A stretch of 64,000 bases of DNA from Paenibacillus plantarum (GTDB taxonomy: Bacteria; Bacillota; Bacilli; Paenibacillales; NBRC-103111). Below are positions 33,815 to 42,537 of the stretch, piece after piece. Below the pieces are notes generated by a model. The model was not told where the DNA came from, made no database searches, and was given only the letters and a program-made list of their open reading frames with translations. How positions within the stretch are numbered: position 1 is the first letter of the stretch; each line of letters begins with the position of its first letter. A program made the translations under genes and the position numbers. The stretch is taken from the NCBI RefSeq assembly GCF_013141695.1, contig NZ_WHNY01000004.1, positions 333,480 to 397,479 on the forward strand, written 5' to 3'.

Positions 33815-36064
33815 TTAATGTTCTGTTTGTTCACGATATTTGCCAGGTGTTATATGCTCCGAACTTTTGAATGAGCGGATAAAGTTTCCCGAATTGCTAA
33901 AATGCAACTTCTGCGCTATTTCGCTGATCGTCATATCCGTTTCCCGTAGCCATCGTTTTGCAATTCCAAGACGAACATTAGCAAGATACTCGCCGAAATT
34001 AATGCCCATTTCCTGTCGAAACACACGGCTAACATAGACGGGATGATAATTTAACCTTTCTGCGCACGATTCCAATGTAAGATTGGTTTCAGCTTCGTTG
34101 TTAATCATCATACAGACCTCTTTGGATATGCGGTGATGCGCCTTATCTTTTTGCTCGCTAATCACCTTGACTAATGGCGCGATCAGCGTTTGCATAAACC
34201 AACTTTCGATTTCCGGAATCGTCTTAATTTCAAACAACCGTTCAAATAACGAGACCGTTCCATCGTATGGCATAACCCCACCTATTTCCTGATGAAGACG
34301 AAGCAGGTCGGTTAGAAGCCTCGCCACAAAGATCTGGTAATCCCGATGGTCGGCCGCATTCTTATAAATTTCCTGAAGAAATACGCTAAGCTTCTGACTG
34401 ATCTCTTCCTCATTGCCTAGTTTGATCGAATCGATCAACTCATTCTCCATCTGCATCGGAAAAATCGGGGGCAGTTCGCGGTTGGGCTGAACTTCGTCGA
34501 AGAAAAGCAGCGATTCTTGCTCATAGCGAATTCTGTATTTTAGGGCCTCGAGCCCTTCCAAATAAGCCTTCGGTATTTCCTTTAAGTCTGTATGAACCCT
34601 GCTAACTCCAATGCTCAATGGCAATCGCAAAAACTGCCTCACCTTTTGCTGAATCTCCATCGCCCGTTCAAAAGCTAGCAGTCGAGCCTCCTGGGAGTCG
34701 TCACTATCACTGCCCATGATTAACACCTGCGACTGGTTAATCACAATCGACTCAAAGCGTTCCTGAGATGGAACAATCTCACCTGCGATATTGCTAATCG
34801 CAAACATCAGCAAGTAGCGATCATGCTCTGTGTAGCTGGTACCTTCAAGCGTATCAAATTCGGATACAAGTACCACATATTGCTTCAGATTCGTTGGGTA
34901 ATTGTAGTTTATCATCATCTCTTCAATTTCATTGCGTCGCCATTCGCCTAATATCAGCTTGGTGACGAAAAATTGCTTCAGTTGATCGCTCATTTGTTGC
35001 CGCAAGTGAAGTAAAGACTTCAACTTTCCGCTGATAATGTCAATCTCGCTGCCTTTGTCCGAACCCGACACTAAATCGCGGAGCGCTCCATACCATCTTT
35101 TAATTGGTGAATAAATAACCCGTGAGCTATAGAGCGACACCAAAATGGTAAGAATTAAAATCCCCGTGCAAATATAAATCGTGTATCGGCCAATTTCCCT
35201 TGAGTCCATCGAAATGTCGTCCAACGAAATAACCGATAAATACAACCAGTTGTTGTAGCTCGAACGGTAGGGAATAATAACGGACGGCTTGCCATTCAGT
35301 TCAATGGCAATTGCCTTATCATTTTCCATATCGGCTGTTTGCGCCACAATAGATTCGAGTGCGCCGTGCACATGCTCATCCGAGCTCGTTCCGGCTACAA
35401 ACTTCCGATTTTCGTCCATAATGAACATTTCGCCAAACTCTTTATTTTTAGCAAGGATGGCATTAAGATCATCAAGCGAAATATCGACGAGCAACAAGGC
35501 AATTGGATTATCGGAATGTAGTGGCAACCTTTCAACGACTGTGACTGATTTGTCGGATAGGTAATAGCGATTAAATTGCTGACCAGCCTCTGTATAGCGA
35601 GAGAAAAGTGCTGGATCCGAATAATACGTAAAACTGCTAAAACGGCCCCCGCTGCTGATCAACCAATTTTTTTGAAGATTGACAAGCACAACATCCGTGA
35701 TGCCAAGTTCATAAGACTGCATAAAGGAAATTTCCTGCTGAATCTGCCCCACAGCCTGAAAGTCGTGTTGGGTAACGGCTTTGTTTAGCGTCTGGGCGAC
35801 TAGCGTTGAGTACATTAATTGATTCATCATCTTATCGACTAGACTTAATTCCTTTTCTGTTCGAAGATGAATCTGAGCCAATATCAAATCGTTGCCACGG
35901 ATCACTTTCTCTTTTATCGAATTAGAGGAGATGACATAGGAAAGTAACCCCAGCGTAATAACCGGAATGGCACCCAGCAAAATACTGATCGCCAGTAGCT
36001 TGGTAAAGTATCGAGACACCTCAATGTTCATGCGCTTTCTTCCCGATCCATTAAAATACTTCAT
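33815..36064 (-). CDS. Membrane sensor with C-terminal AraC-type DNA-binding domain (module 3)
   Basis: 749 residues. Membrane segments at about 20-42 and 295-318 flank an extracellular Cache-like domain. The linker contains LLMFAISNIAGEIVPSQER, shared with the module 1 sensor. The C-terminal AraC domain ends in LHFSNSGNFIRSFKSSEHIT and PGKYREQ. A likely oligosaccharide-responsive activator of cluster 3. ATG 36064 is chosen with GGAGGAG upstream; the frame extends to 36130 without support. It lies directly after the binding-protein gene at 36152 and before the SGNH, beta-helix, GH105 and PL22 genes, all co-oriented, so the whole stretch 39604-25510 may be one regulated unit. Confidence 0.9.
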   Translation of the reverse strand: MKYFNGSGRKRMNIEVSRYFTKLLAISILLGAIPVITLGLLSYVISSNSIKEKVIRGNDLILAQIHLRTEKELSLVDKMMNQLMYSTLVAQTLNKAVTQHDFQAVGQIQQEISFMQSYELGITDVVLVNLQKNWLISSGGRFSSFTYYSDPALFSRYTEAGQQFNRYYLSDKSVTVVERLPLHSDNPIALLLVDISLDDLNAILAKNKEFGEMFIMDENRKFVAGTSSDEHVHGALESIVAQTADMENDKAIAIELNGKPSVIIPYRSSYNNWLYLSVISLDDISMDSREIGRYTIYICTGILILTILVSLYSSRVIYSPIKRWYGALRDLVSGSDKGSEIDIISGKLKSLLHLRQQMSDQLKQFFVTKLILGEWRRNEIEEMMINYNYPTNLKQYVVLVSEFDTLEGTSYTEHDRYLLMFAISNIAGEIVPSQERFESIVINQSQVLIMGSDSDDSQEARLLAFERAMEIQQKVRQFLRLPLSIGVSRVHTDLKEIPKAYLEGLEALKYRIRYEQESLLFFDEVQPNRELPPIFPMQMENELIDSIKLGNEEEISQKLSVFLQEIYKNAADHRDYQIFVARLLTDLLRLHQEIGGVMPYDGTVSLFERLFEIKTIPEIESWFMQTLIAPLVKVISEQKDKAHHRISKEVCMMINNEAETNLTLESCAERLNYHPVYVSRVFRQEMGINFGEYLANVRLGIAKRWLRETDMTISEIAQKLHFSNSGNFIRSFKSSEHITPGKYREQTEH

Positions 36065-36151
36065 TGCTACTCCTCCGTTAAAACGACTAGTGTTACCTCC
36101 GGTAGACGGCACAAAAGAAAGCCCAGGCATTGTTCACTTGTTACTAATCTA

Positions 36152-37702
36152 CTATTTTTTAACCGCCTGATAAGCAGCGTTTATTTCATCAATATACTTC
36201 GTGCCTCCGCTGCTCTTCCATTGCTCAACCGCTTTTTTCCAACCTGCCGCGTCAAGCTCGCCGAGAATAAATTTGCTTTGAGCATCGTTGACGGTTTGAT
36301 CCAACGTCTTGCCGAGTGTGGTATACGTTGCCGATTTATAAGGCGCCGCAGGATTGAACACTGCAACTTTCTCATTCTCTCTGCGGACTTCTGTCGCTCT
36401 GGCGACTTGCGGATCATCTGATTTTAATTGCGGCATCAAATCAGTCAATATACTCAAGTTATAGATACCTGGGCCCGCGCCTGTTGACTTGGTGAAACCA
36501 TCTTGATCCTTCCACACGACTTTATCGCCATCCATCGTATAGTGAACCCCTTCAATGCCATAGCTTAGCAGCATTTGTGCTTCCTTACTGCCCAATTTAT
36601 CAATAAAACCCAATACTTGGCGCAGCTGTTCCTCTGTCTTTACGTTTTTCTTTGGAATCATCATCATCAAGTTGAATCCGCTTTCACCTCGTGTCTTGAT
36701 ACCAGCCGGACCTGTAAATTGGTTAATCATAATCACTTGTGCCTTCGGATCATTTTTCTGAACTGACTTCTCCCGAGTGGAATCAGAAACCTGATAATAA
36801 ATACCCGCTTTGCCGCCATAGAAGATTTCGTTCTTCTTGTTAGAATCGACCAGTAGGAAGTCCTGGTTGACGCCATGCTCATCATATAACTTCTTCATTG
36901 CATTAAGGGCGTCTGTATACTGTGGCGTCAGCACAGCCGGAACTAACTTACCGCCGTCTTCCGCCCATTCATTCGGTCCGCCTAGCCAGGTAAGTAACGC
37001 TTTGAAATCCGAACCGCCATTATCCATCACCCAACCGGTTGTATCGTTCTTCCCGTTTTTGTCTGGATCACCCGTTCCAAAGGCAACCGCTGTATTTAAC
37101 AGCTCCTGCGGCGTAGACGGCGCTTTCAACCCCATATTGTCCAACCAGTCCTTGCGAATGAATATTGTACTTCTCGCTTTATCTCGACTACGGTAGATGC
37201 CGTAATTTTTTCCTTTGTATGAAGCATTGTTCAGGACACCCGCATCAAGGCGCTTCAAATTAGGGTAATCTTTTAGATAGGGCGTTAAATCCCAGAAGAC
37301 ACCTGCATCAACGGCATTTGTAACAGCCGGTAGATTGAGATCGGCAACAACGATCGTAGGCAAATCTCCTGCCGCGAGGGAGGCAGTCAGCTTGTCGTTG
37401 TATGCCGCGTTCGGCACCCAGTTGATGTTCAGCTTCGAGTTGGTAACCTCCATCAGCTTCTTCATGACATCGCTGTCGGCTGCTGGCGCATTTGGCGAGG
37501 TGTACATGGCCATGAGTGAGATATTCACGGCTTCAGCTGGTTTGGCGCTACTAGATGTTGCCGATGTCGCAGTTGACGAAGACGCCGGAGTTGCAGTCGG
37601 TGTATCTCCGTTTTTTGTTCCTTCGCTGCATGCCGCTAGTAGCGCAGTGCTTAGCATTAGGGCAAGCATAACCTTTGTTTTCTGAACCGTAACCGTTTTC
37701 AT
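36152..37702 (-). CDS. Transporter module 3: lipoprotein sugar-binding protein (LplA/YtcQ type)
   Basis: 516 residues. Lipobox LAAC with lipidated Cys25, then a Ser/Thr/Ala-rich linker and a large family 1 binding fold. LNINWVPNAAYNDKLTASLAAG and FIRKDWLDNMGLKAPSTPQELL line up with the module 1 protein, so the two are close paralogues. ATG 37702 has only a distant GAGGG upstream. The 76-base gap to the permease gene contains ATATTAAATGATGA, also present in the same gap of module 1 (near 13500). This supports a duplication of the whole module. Confidence 0.93.
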   Translation of the reverse strand: MKTVTVQKTKVMLALMLSTALLAACSEGTKNGDTPTATPASSSTATSATSSSAKPAEAVNISLMAMYTSPNAPAADSDVMKKLMEVTNSKLNINWVPNAAYNDKLTASLAAGDLPTIVVADLNLPAVTNAVDAGVFWDLTPYLKDYPNLKRLDAGVLNNASYKGKNYGIYRSRDKARSTIFIRKDWLDNMGLKAPSTPQELLNTAVAFGTGDPDKNGKNDTTGWVMDNGGSDFKALLTWLGGPNEWAEDGGKLVPAVLTPQYTDALNAMKKLYDEHGVNQDFLLVDSNKKNEIFYGGKAGIYYQVSDSTREKSVQKNDPKAQVIMINQFTGPAGIKTRGESGFNLMMMIPKKNVKTEEQLRQVLGFIDKLGSKEAQMLLSYGIEGVHYTMDGDKVVWKDQDGFTKSTGAGPGIYNLSILTDLMPQLKSDDPQVARATEVRRENEKVAVFNPAAPYKSATYTTLGKTLDQTVNDAQSKFILGELDAAGWKKAVEQWKSSGGTKYIDEINAAYQAVKK

Positions 37703-37778
37703 TTTAGTTAATACCCTCTTTCTATTAAAATTATATATTAAATGATGACGAACTGCACTCCCGAAGGTAATGCTATAA

Positions 37779-38693
37779 TCATCCTTTAACCGATCCCAGT
37801 AGGACGCCTTTGGTAAAATATTTCTGCAAAAACGGATATAAAAGCAAAATAGGAAGCGTCGCGACTACGATGACTGATGCACGAACAATGTTCGAAGGCG
37901 GAATGAATGTAAACTCATCATCGCCAACCCCAGCTGTGCTAACCGTTACGATCTGCCGGAGCAACACCTGAATCGGCCATTTGGACTGGTCGTTCATATA
38001 CAGAATCGCAGATAGGAACGTGTTCCAATGACCCACTGCATAGAAAAGCGAGATCGTAGCGATAGCTGGTAGTGACAAAGGTAGAATGATCCGTAATAGA
38101 ATATAGGGGTCTTTGGCGCCATCAATCTTCGCTGACTCCTCCAATTCATCTGGAAGGGCCTGGAAAAAACTTTTGAGTATGATGAGAATGAACGGACTAA
38201 CCAATCCAGTAAGCCATAGCGACCAGTAGGAATTCAGCAACCCCAGCGATTTCACAAGCAAGAAATTAGGAATCATTCCTCCAGCAAACAGCATGGTGAA
38301 CACAATCATTAGCATAACGGGATTTCGGCCTTTTAAATATTTTCTTGATAGCGGATAAGCGAGCAATGACGTCACAATGACGTTAAGCGCAGTCCCTACC
38401 ACCGTTATGAAAATCGTTGTTATTAGGCTGCGTGGCAATGTGTTAGAGGAGAAAATAAACCGAAATCCGTCCAAGCTAAACCGTGTCGGGATAAGAAGAA
38501 ACGGATGAGCCGCTAGTTCCGAAGAAGCAGCGATGGATGTAGCAAATACGTGCAAAATCGGTATAAAACATATCAGTGCATATAGAAGTAACAGAAAATA
38601 GTTGATCCAATCGAATAGCATGTTACTCGACTGCCTGCGGGCTGCGCTGATCGGTAAAGATACATTAGCTGTTGTTGGTTTCGACTGTTCCAT
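37779..38693 (-). CDS. Transporter module 3: carbohydrate ABC permease (YtcP type)
   Basis: 304 residues, six membrane segments. EAA loop EESAKIDGAKDPYILLRIILP; C-terminus YPFLQKYFTKGVLLGSVKG. ATG 38693 shares one base with the stop of the partner permease (TAATG), a translational-coupling arrangement, and has GAGGG nine bases upstream; an in-frame ATG at 38699 is too near that site. It has a longer N-terminus than the other four YtcP-type proteins. Confidence 0.94.
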   Translation of the reverse strand: MEQSKPTTANVSLPISAARRQSSNMLFDWINYFLLLLYALICFIPILHVFATSIAASSELAAHPFLLIPTRFSLDGFRFIFSSNTLPRSLITTIFITVVGTALNVIVTSLLAYPLSRKYLKGRNPVMLMIVFTMLFAGGMIPNFLLVKSLGLLNSYWSLWLTGLVSPFILIILKSFFQALPDELEESAKIDGAKDPYILLRIILPLSLPAIATISLFYAVGHWNTFLSAILYMNDQSKWPIQVLLRQIVTVSTAGVGDDEFTFIPPSNIVRASVIVVATLPILLLYPFLQKYFTKGVLLGSVKG

Positions 38694-39604
38694 TACCATA
38701 TACCCTCTTCTCCCAACTTTTTAGCCAAACGATTTGCAAGAAACACCATAATCAACCCCGCTACCGATTTGAATAGACCGACTGTGGTGCTGTAGCTAAA
38801 CTGGCCACCTAGAACCCCAATACTATAGATATAAGTATCGAATACATCCGCCACGCCCCGATTCATCGCATTCGACATCAGGAACACATGATCGAAGCTG
38901 AGATCCATGATATCCCCTACTTTAAGAATAAGCAGAATGACAACAACGTTTCGTATGCCAGGAAGTGTAATATGCCAAACTTGCCGCAGCCTGCTGGCTC
39001 CGTCGATCTCTGCCGCCTCGTAAAGACTCGTATCCACACCAGCTATCGCAGCAAGATAAATAATTGTACCCCAGCCTGCATCATGCCAGATGGACTGAAT
39101 CGTATATAAGGGGCGGAACCATGCGGCATCGAGCATGAAGTTAATTTTGTTGCCACCGAGCGATACCAATAGATTGTTGACGATCCCACCTTCTGTCGTA
39201 AGCATCAGGTAGGAGAGAGAAACCACAACGACCCAGGAAAGAAAATGCGGTAGATAAATAACCGTCTGGATGAATCGCTTAAATAATTGCTTCCGGACTT
39301 CATTCAACATGAGGGCGAGAAGGATTGGAATTGGAAAAGCAAATACAAAGCCATACACAAACAACATCAAAGTATTTCGGAGTAGTACAAGAAACGTATC
39401 TTCCGTAAACAGCCTGTGGAAATGCTTTAATCCGACCCATGGGCTTCCCGAAAACCCGAGAAACGGCTGAAAATCTTGAAAAGCAATAACGTTCCCAAGC
39501 ATGGGCAAGTAACGAAAAATAATGAAATATAATACACCAGGAATCATCATCAGGTATAGCCATCGATGTTTACCTAACTCTATACGCACTACCTGTAGCA
39601 CCAC
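38693..39604 (-). CDS. Transporter module 3: carbohydrate ABC permease (LplB type)
   Basis: 303 residues, six membrane segments. PWVGLKHFHRLFTEDTF, the EAA loop EAAEIDGASRLRQVWHITLPG and ANRLAKKLGEEGIW at the C-terminus are LplB signatures. The start is uncertain: GTG 39604 or the in-frame GTG at 39589 near AAGGTGG. The N-terminal tail is about 15-20 residues shorter than in modules 1 and 2. First gene of cluster 3. Confidence 0.9.
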   Translation of the reverse strand: MVLQVVRIELGKHRWLYLMMIPGVLYFIIFRYLPMLGNVIAFQDFQPFLGFSGSPWVGLKHFHRLFTEDTFLVLLRNTLMLFVYGFVFAFPIPILLALMLNEVRKQLFKRFIQTVIYLPHFLSWVVVVSLSYLMLTTEGGIVNNLLVSLGGNKINFMLDAAWFRPLYTIQSIWHDAGWGTIIYLAAIAGVDTSLYEAAEIDGASRLRQVWHITLPGIRNVVVILLILKVGDIMDLSFDHVFLMSNAMNRGVADVFDTYIYSIGVLGGQFSYSTTVGLFKSVAGLIMVFLANRLAKKLGEEGIW

Positions 39605-39652
39605 CTTGTCAAATGATAAGTCGCTTGCAAACTCACTATAACTGGATTAGAG

Positions 39653-39665
39653 ATTATCCGTATAT
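39653..39665 (-). promoter_or_regulatory. Shared 13-base motif upstream of transporter module 3
   Basis: ATTATCCGTATAT here recurs exactly at 42296-42308 in front of the GH28 gene. On the minus strand it reads ATATACGGATAAT, whose last six bases (GATAAT) resemble a -10 box. It lies about 50-60 bases upstream of the first gene of module 3. A shared promoter or operator is possible. The rest of the 172-base gap 39605-39776 shows nothing else. Confidence 0.4.
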
Positions 39666-39776
39666 TCTCTTTGCTGAACCAAACTCCAGACAACGCTGCT
39701 TCTAATTCAATTATCATTAGTTAGCATCATTATCATTCGTTAAGATTAAAGCATTGATCCTCCTTTAATTACTGGA

Positions 39777-40955
39777 TTAAAGGCCTAGATCTCGCAAATC
39801 CATCTTATACACGTGGCGCTGTCCTTCATGAGTTGAATCGAAGGAGATCAACGTGCCCTGTCGATTCCAGCGTGGATGCAGATCACAGCGGATATCACCG
39901 TCCAGTTCAGGCAGCGAATAATACGAGGCAAGTTTGATCCCCTTTTGGGTTTGTAAATTGTAGATATACAAATGTCGATATGATTCGCTATCTGGATAAC
40001 TGTCATAGAGCATGAATCGCCGATCTGGCGAGTAACTGCAATGTCCATCCTCGAGGAAAAACGACTTGTCGATCGTCTCTACCTCGCGCGTCTTGTCTTT
40101 CCACACATACAGTTGAGCCCCCTCAGGATTGGTTGCCGCTTCACCAGCATGAATCGTCAGACACTCACGATCCTTCCAATGATAATGCGACGCATATCCG
40201 TAGTCGGCAAGCAAGAATAAATCGGAACCATCCGTATTCATCGTTACGACGGCTGTTTTCCAAATTTTTTCTTTATCTGGAAAACAGCGCACCAGAACGA
40301 CAAGACGGGTGCCGTCCGTGGTGAAGGTGATGTGGTTGATCAATATTTTCCTGTCCTCACCTTGAAAATATGCTTTCGTAAACTCCCATATCCGTTGCAA
40401 AGAAATCGCCTGCCGACTGCTTCCTGACAACAGGTCAATCAGATAGATGCCATCATCTTGCGGATAGGGGACGTTCGCGTATGGGTCTGATTCGCCAGCA
40501 TAGCCGTATCCCGGTCGGAAATCGTACATGCGGGGGAAATTGATGCTGACTGCATACTTGCCCGTCGGATCGACATTCGCAACCGGCCTCTCCAATGTAT
40601 GGGACTTACCCGTTGTCAGATTCAGTACGACGCCTTCATAGGCGCTGCCCTTCCTTGAATTATAAATAACAGTATCCTGCGGGTACGCGGGATGCCACTG
40701 CAGCATGCTCCCCTGCTGAAAGTTCCATGCTGTCGTTTCTCCGATGACGGTGAAGCTATTATTTTGCAAATCTATATAACCAAGTTGGGCTCGATCTTCC
40801 GCAACAGGGAGTCGATCGCAAAACGCTACTTTATGGCATAGATGATACCGATCATTCGAGCTCCAAGCAGGTGTGTCGTAATAACCAAAAAAATAGTGGC
40901 CGTCTTCCTTGGTTAAACGCTCTGCCTTCAACAATTCGTCCTTTATCCGATCCAT
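39777..40955 (-). CDS. Beta-propeller protein, probable polysaccharide lyase-like enzyme (family uncertain)
   Basis: 392 residues, no signal peptide. Propeller blades are visible as repeated strand blocks. Conserved-looking stretches are YFFGYYDTPAWSSNDRYHL, TAWNFQQGSMLQWHPA, DGHCSYSPDRRFMLYDSY and DIRCDLHPRWNRQGTLISFD. The last two recall TolB/PL22-like and PL24/PL25-like propellers, where His and Tyr residues take part in elimination, but I cannot place it firmly. The Gln-x-x-His-x-His metal signature of PL22 is absent. It overlaps the upstream GH28 gene by 13 bases (ATG 40955, stop of GH28 at 40943), so the two are co-translated and probably act on the same oligomer. Confidence 0.7.
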   Translation of the reverse strand: MDRIKDELLKAERLTKEDGHYFFGYYDTPAWSSNDRYHLCHKVAFCDRLPVAEDRAQLGYIDLQNNSFTVIGETTAWNFQQGSMLQWHPAYPQDTVIYNSRKGSAYEGVVLNLTTGKSHTLERPVANVDPTGKYAVSINFPRMYDFRPGYGYAGESDPYANVPYPQDDGIYLIDLLSGSSRQAISLQRIWEFTKAYFQGEDRKILINHITFTTDGTRLVVLVRCFPDKEKIWKTAVVTMNTDGSDLFLLADYGYASHYHWKDRECLTIHAGEAATNPEGAQLYVWKDKTREVETIDKSFFLEDGHCSYSPDRRFMLYDSYPDSESYRHLYIYNLQTQKGIKLASYYSLPELDGDIRCDLHPRWNRQGTLISFDSTHEGQRHVYKMDLRDLGL

Positions 40956-42232
40956 TGCTCATTTCCCCCCGCTTCAATAAGAGTGTGATTGCAGGTAACC
41001 TTTTCCGAATATGCTAGACATATATCATGGCGCTTATGTTCAGCCGCCTCCTCGCATTCGAAAACATTGATATGATCAAGTCGCACATTATTCCCATACG
41101 CAATCGTCATATAAGCCGGCTTTGTCATAAATTCTGTATCCCGCTGCTCTTTAAGTGTCCGTTTACCCGTAATAGGTTTGCTTCGATTACTGAAAGGCAT
41201 ATAACCTGTGATGCGCATCGTCACATCTTGGAATGAAATATTGTCGAGCAGGCTCTCCGGTGCTCCTTGCACAACAATTGTGCTTTGCGTGCTTATAAAG
41301 AGATCGCGGAAGGCTACATCTCGCACGCTGCCCATCTTGGAGTCAGCATGCCGCTTCTCGATATCGATGAACATCGGTAAAACCGGCTTGATCTCGTACA
41401 GGTCTGCCGACTCAATCGTGATATCGCTCATTCGTACCCTCTCCACTGTGGCTCCGTCTTTGACAAATATACCGATCCCGATCGAGGCATTGATGATGCA
41501 GTGATTGAAATCAATGTCACTGATATTTCCGTACGTCTCCGTTCCTAGCTTAATTGCCGTATTCGGTGTCTCCAGGATGCAATTCGTCACGAAAATTGGC
41601 CCGCATGCCTGCTGCTCAGTACTCTTAATTGGGATGCAATCGTCCCCAGTTGATAGGTGACAATTCGTAATGAAAACATTGCGGCAGCCGTCGGGTACGA
41701 TGCCATCCGTATTCAAATGATAGCGATAATTTTGTATCGAAACACGGTTGATATAAACCGTATCGCAATGTTTCAAATGGACGGTCCAAAATGAGCTGTC
41801 CTGAATACGAATATCCTCCAACGTGACCGAGCGGCAATTATCGAAGAAGCAGGTACAAACCCGCAGTTCAGGCGGTTGCGGTACTCCCCACCAAGAGCCG
41901 AACTTCTCTGTACCGAACCCCCGAATCGTTCCTTTGCCCGTAATGCCGAACAACTCAGCATTCGTCGCTTTAAACAATATCCTGCTCTCATACGAGCCTG
42001 ACCAATCTTCCCGGTAATCGGCACGATTAGTCGAAGCCCAAAGCGTAGCACCCGTTTCTAGATGCAGCATGACCCCGCTCTTCAGTTCGATACTTCCAAT
42101 CAAATATTCACCGGCGGGAACGGTAACTGTTCCTCCTCCTATTCGGTGACATTCGTCTATGGCTGCCTGAAACGCTGCGCTGTCCAACTTGGACCGATCC
42201 CCAATAGCCCCGAAAGCCTTCACATCCAACAT
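40943..42232 (-). CDS. GH28 polygalacturonase-type glycosidase, cytoplasmic
   Basis: 429 residues, parallel beta-helix. GH28 catalytic blocks: Asp176 in NTDG, Asp197-Asp198 in TGDDC, followed by IPIKS. The usual GHG histidine block is not present; CGPIFVTNC stands there, and AIKLGTETYG replaces the RIK region. This pattern occurs in divergent members that act on exo- or rhamnogalacturonan-type substrates. There is no signal peptide, so the enzyme should act on imported oligomers. The N-terminus DVKAFGAIGDRSKLDSAAFQ is the typical first helix turn. Start ATG 42232, with AAAGGATCG upstream. Overlaps the downstream propeller gene. Confidence 0.88.
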   Translation of the reverse strand: MLDVKAFGAIGDRSKLDSAAFQAAIDECHRIGGGTVTVPAGEYLIGSIELKSGVMLHLETGATLWASTNRADYREDWSGSYESRILFKATNAELFGITGKGTIRGFGTEKFGSWWGVPQPPELRVCTCFFDNCRSVTLEDIRIQDSSFWTVHLKHCDTVYINRVSIQNYRYHLNTDGIVPDGCRNVFITNCHLSTGDDCIPIKSTEQQACGPIFVTNCILETPNTAIKLGTETYGNISDIDFNHCIINASIGIGIFVKDGATVERVRMSDITIESADLYEIKPVLPMFIDIEKRHADSKMGSVRDVAFRDLFISTQSTIVVQGAPESLLDNISFQDVTMRITGYMPFSNRSKPITGKRTLKEQRDTEFMTKPAYMTIAYGNNVRLDHINVFECEEAAEHKRHDICLAYSEKVTCNHTLIEAGGNEQWIG

Positions 42233-42295
42233 GTTCGACCACGATCCTTTCTATACTAGGTTCTTGAGCACGGAAGTATCGTAACGTATTTGCCA

Positions 42296-42308
42296 ATTAT
42301 CCGTATAT
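42296..42308 (-). promoter_or_regulatory. Shared 13-base motif upstream of the GH28 gene
   Basis: Second exact copy of ATTATCCGTATAT (see 39653-39665), 64-76 bases upstream of ATG 42232. Having it before two operon starts about 2.6 kb apart fits a shared promoter or operator. The remainder of the 305-base gap 42233-42537 holds only the terminator at 42476-42505. Confidence 0.4.
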
Positions 42309-42475
42309 ATTCATTACCTAACTATCTTGCTAATTACTACTCTTGCTCGCATTTTCGTACATTCGAGACGCAATATCCCCTTCGTTTCTCATAACAAACT
42401 GCAGACCCGCCCATCGTCGGTTTTATTCATAACTCATCGCTTTTTGCGTTAAAGTTGCGACTGCCTATCGCACAC

Positions 42476-42505
42476 AAAAAAGTCTTACGAATTATCGTAA
42501 GACTT
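42476..42505 (-). terminator. Intrinsic terminator of operon 4
   Basis: AAGTCTTACGA, ATTA loop, TCGTAAGACTT: a perfect 11-bp stem. On the minus strand it is followed by a T-run (42476-42481). It lies 33 bases after the stop of the sensor gene at 42538. Confidence 0.9.
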
Positions 42506-42537
42506 GAAAACACTTCTCGAATGGTAAAGTTCTGTCC

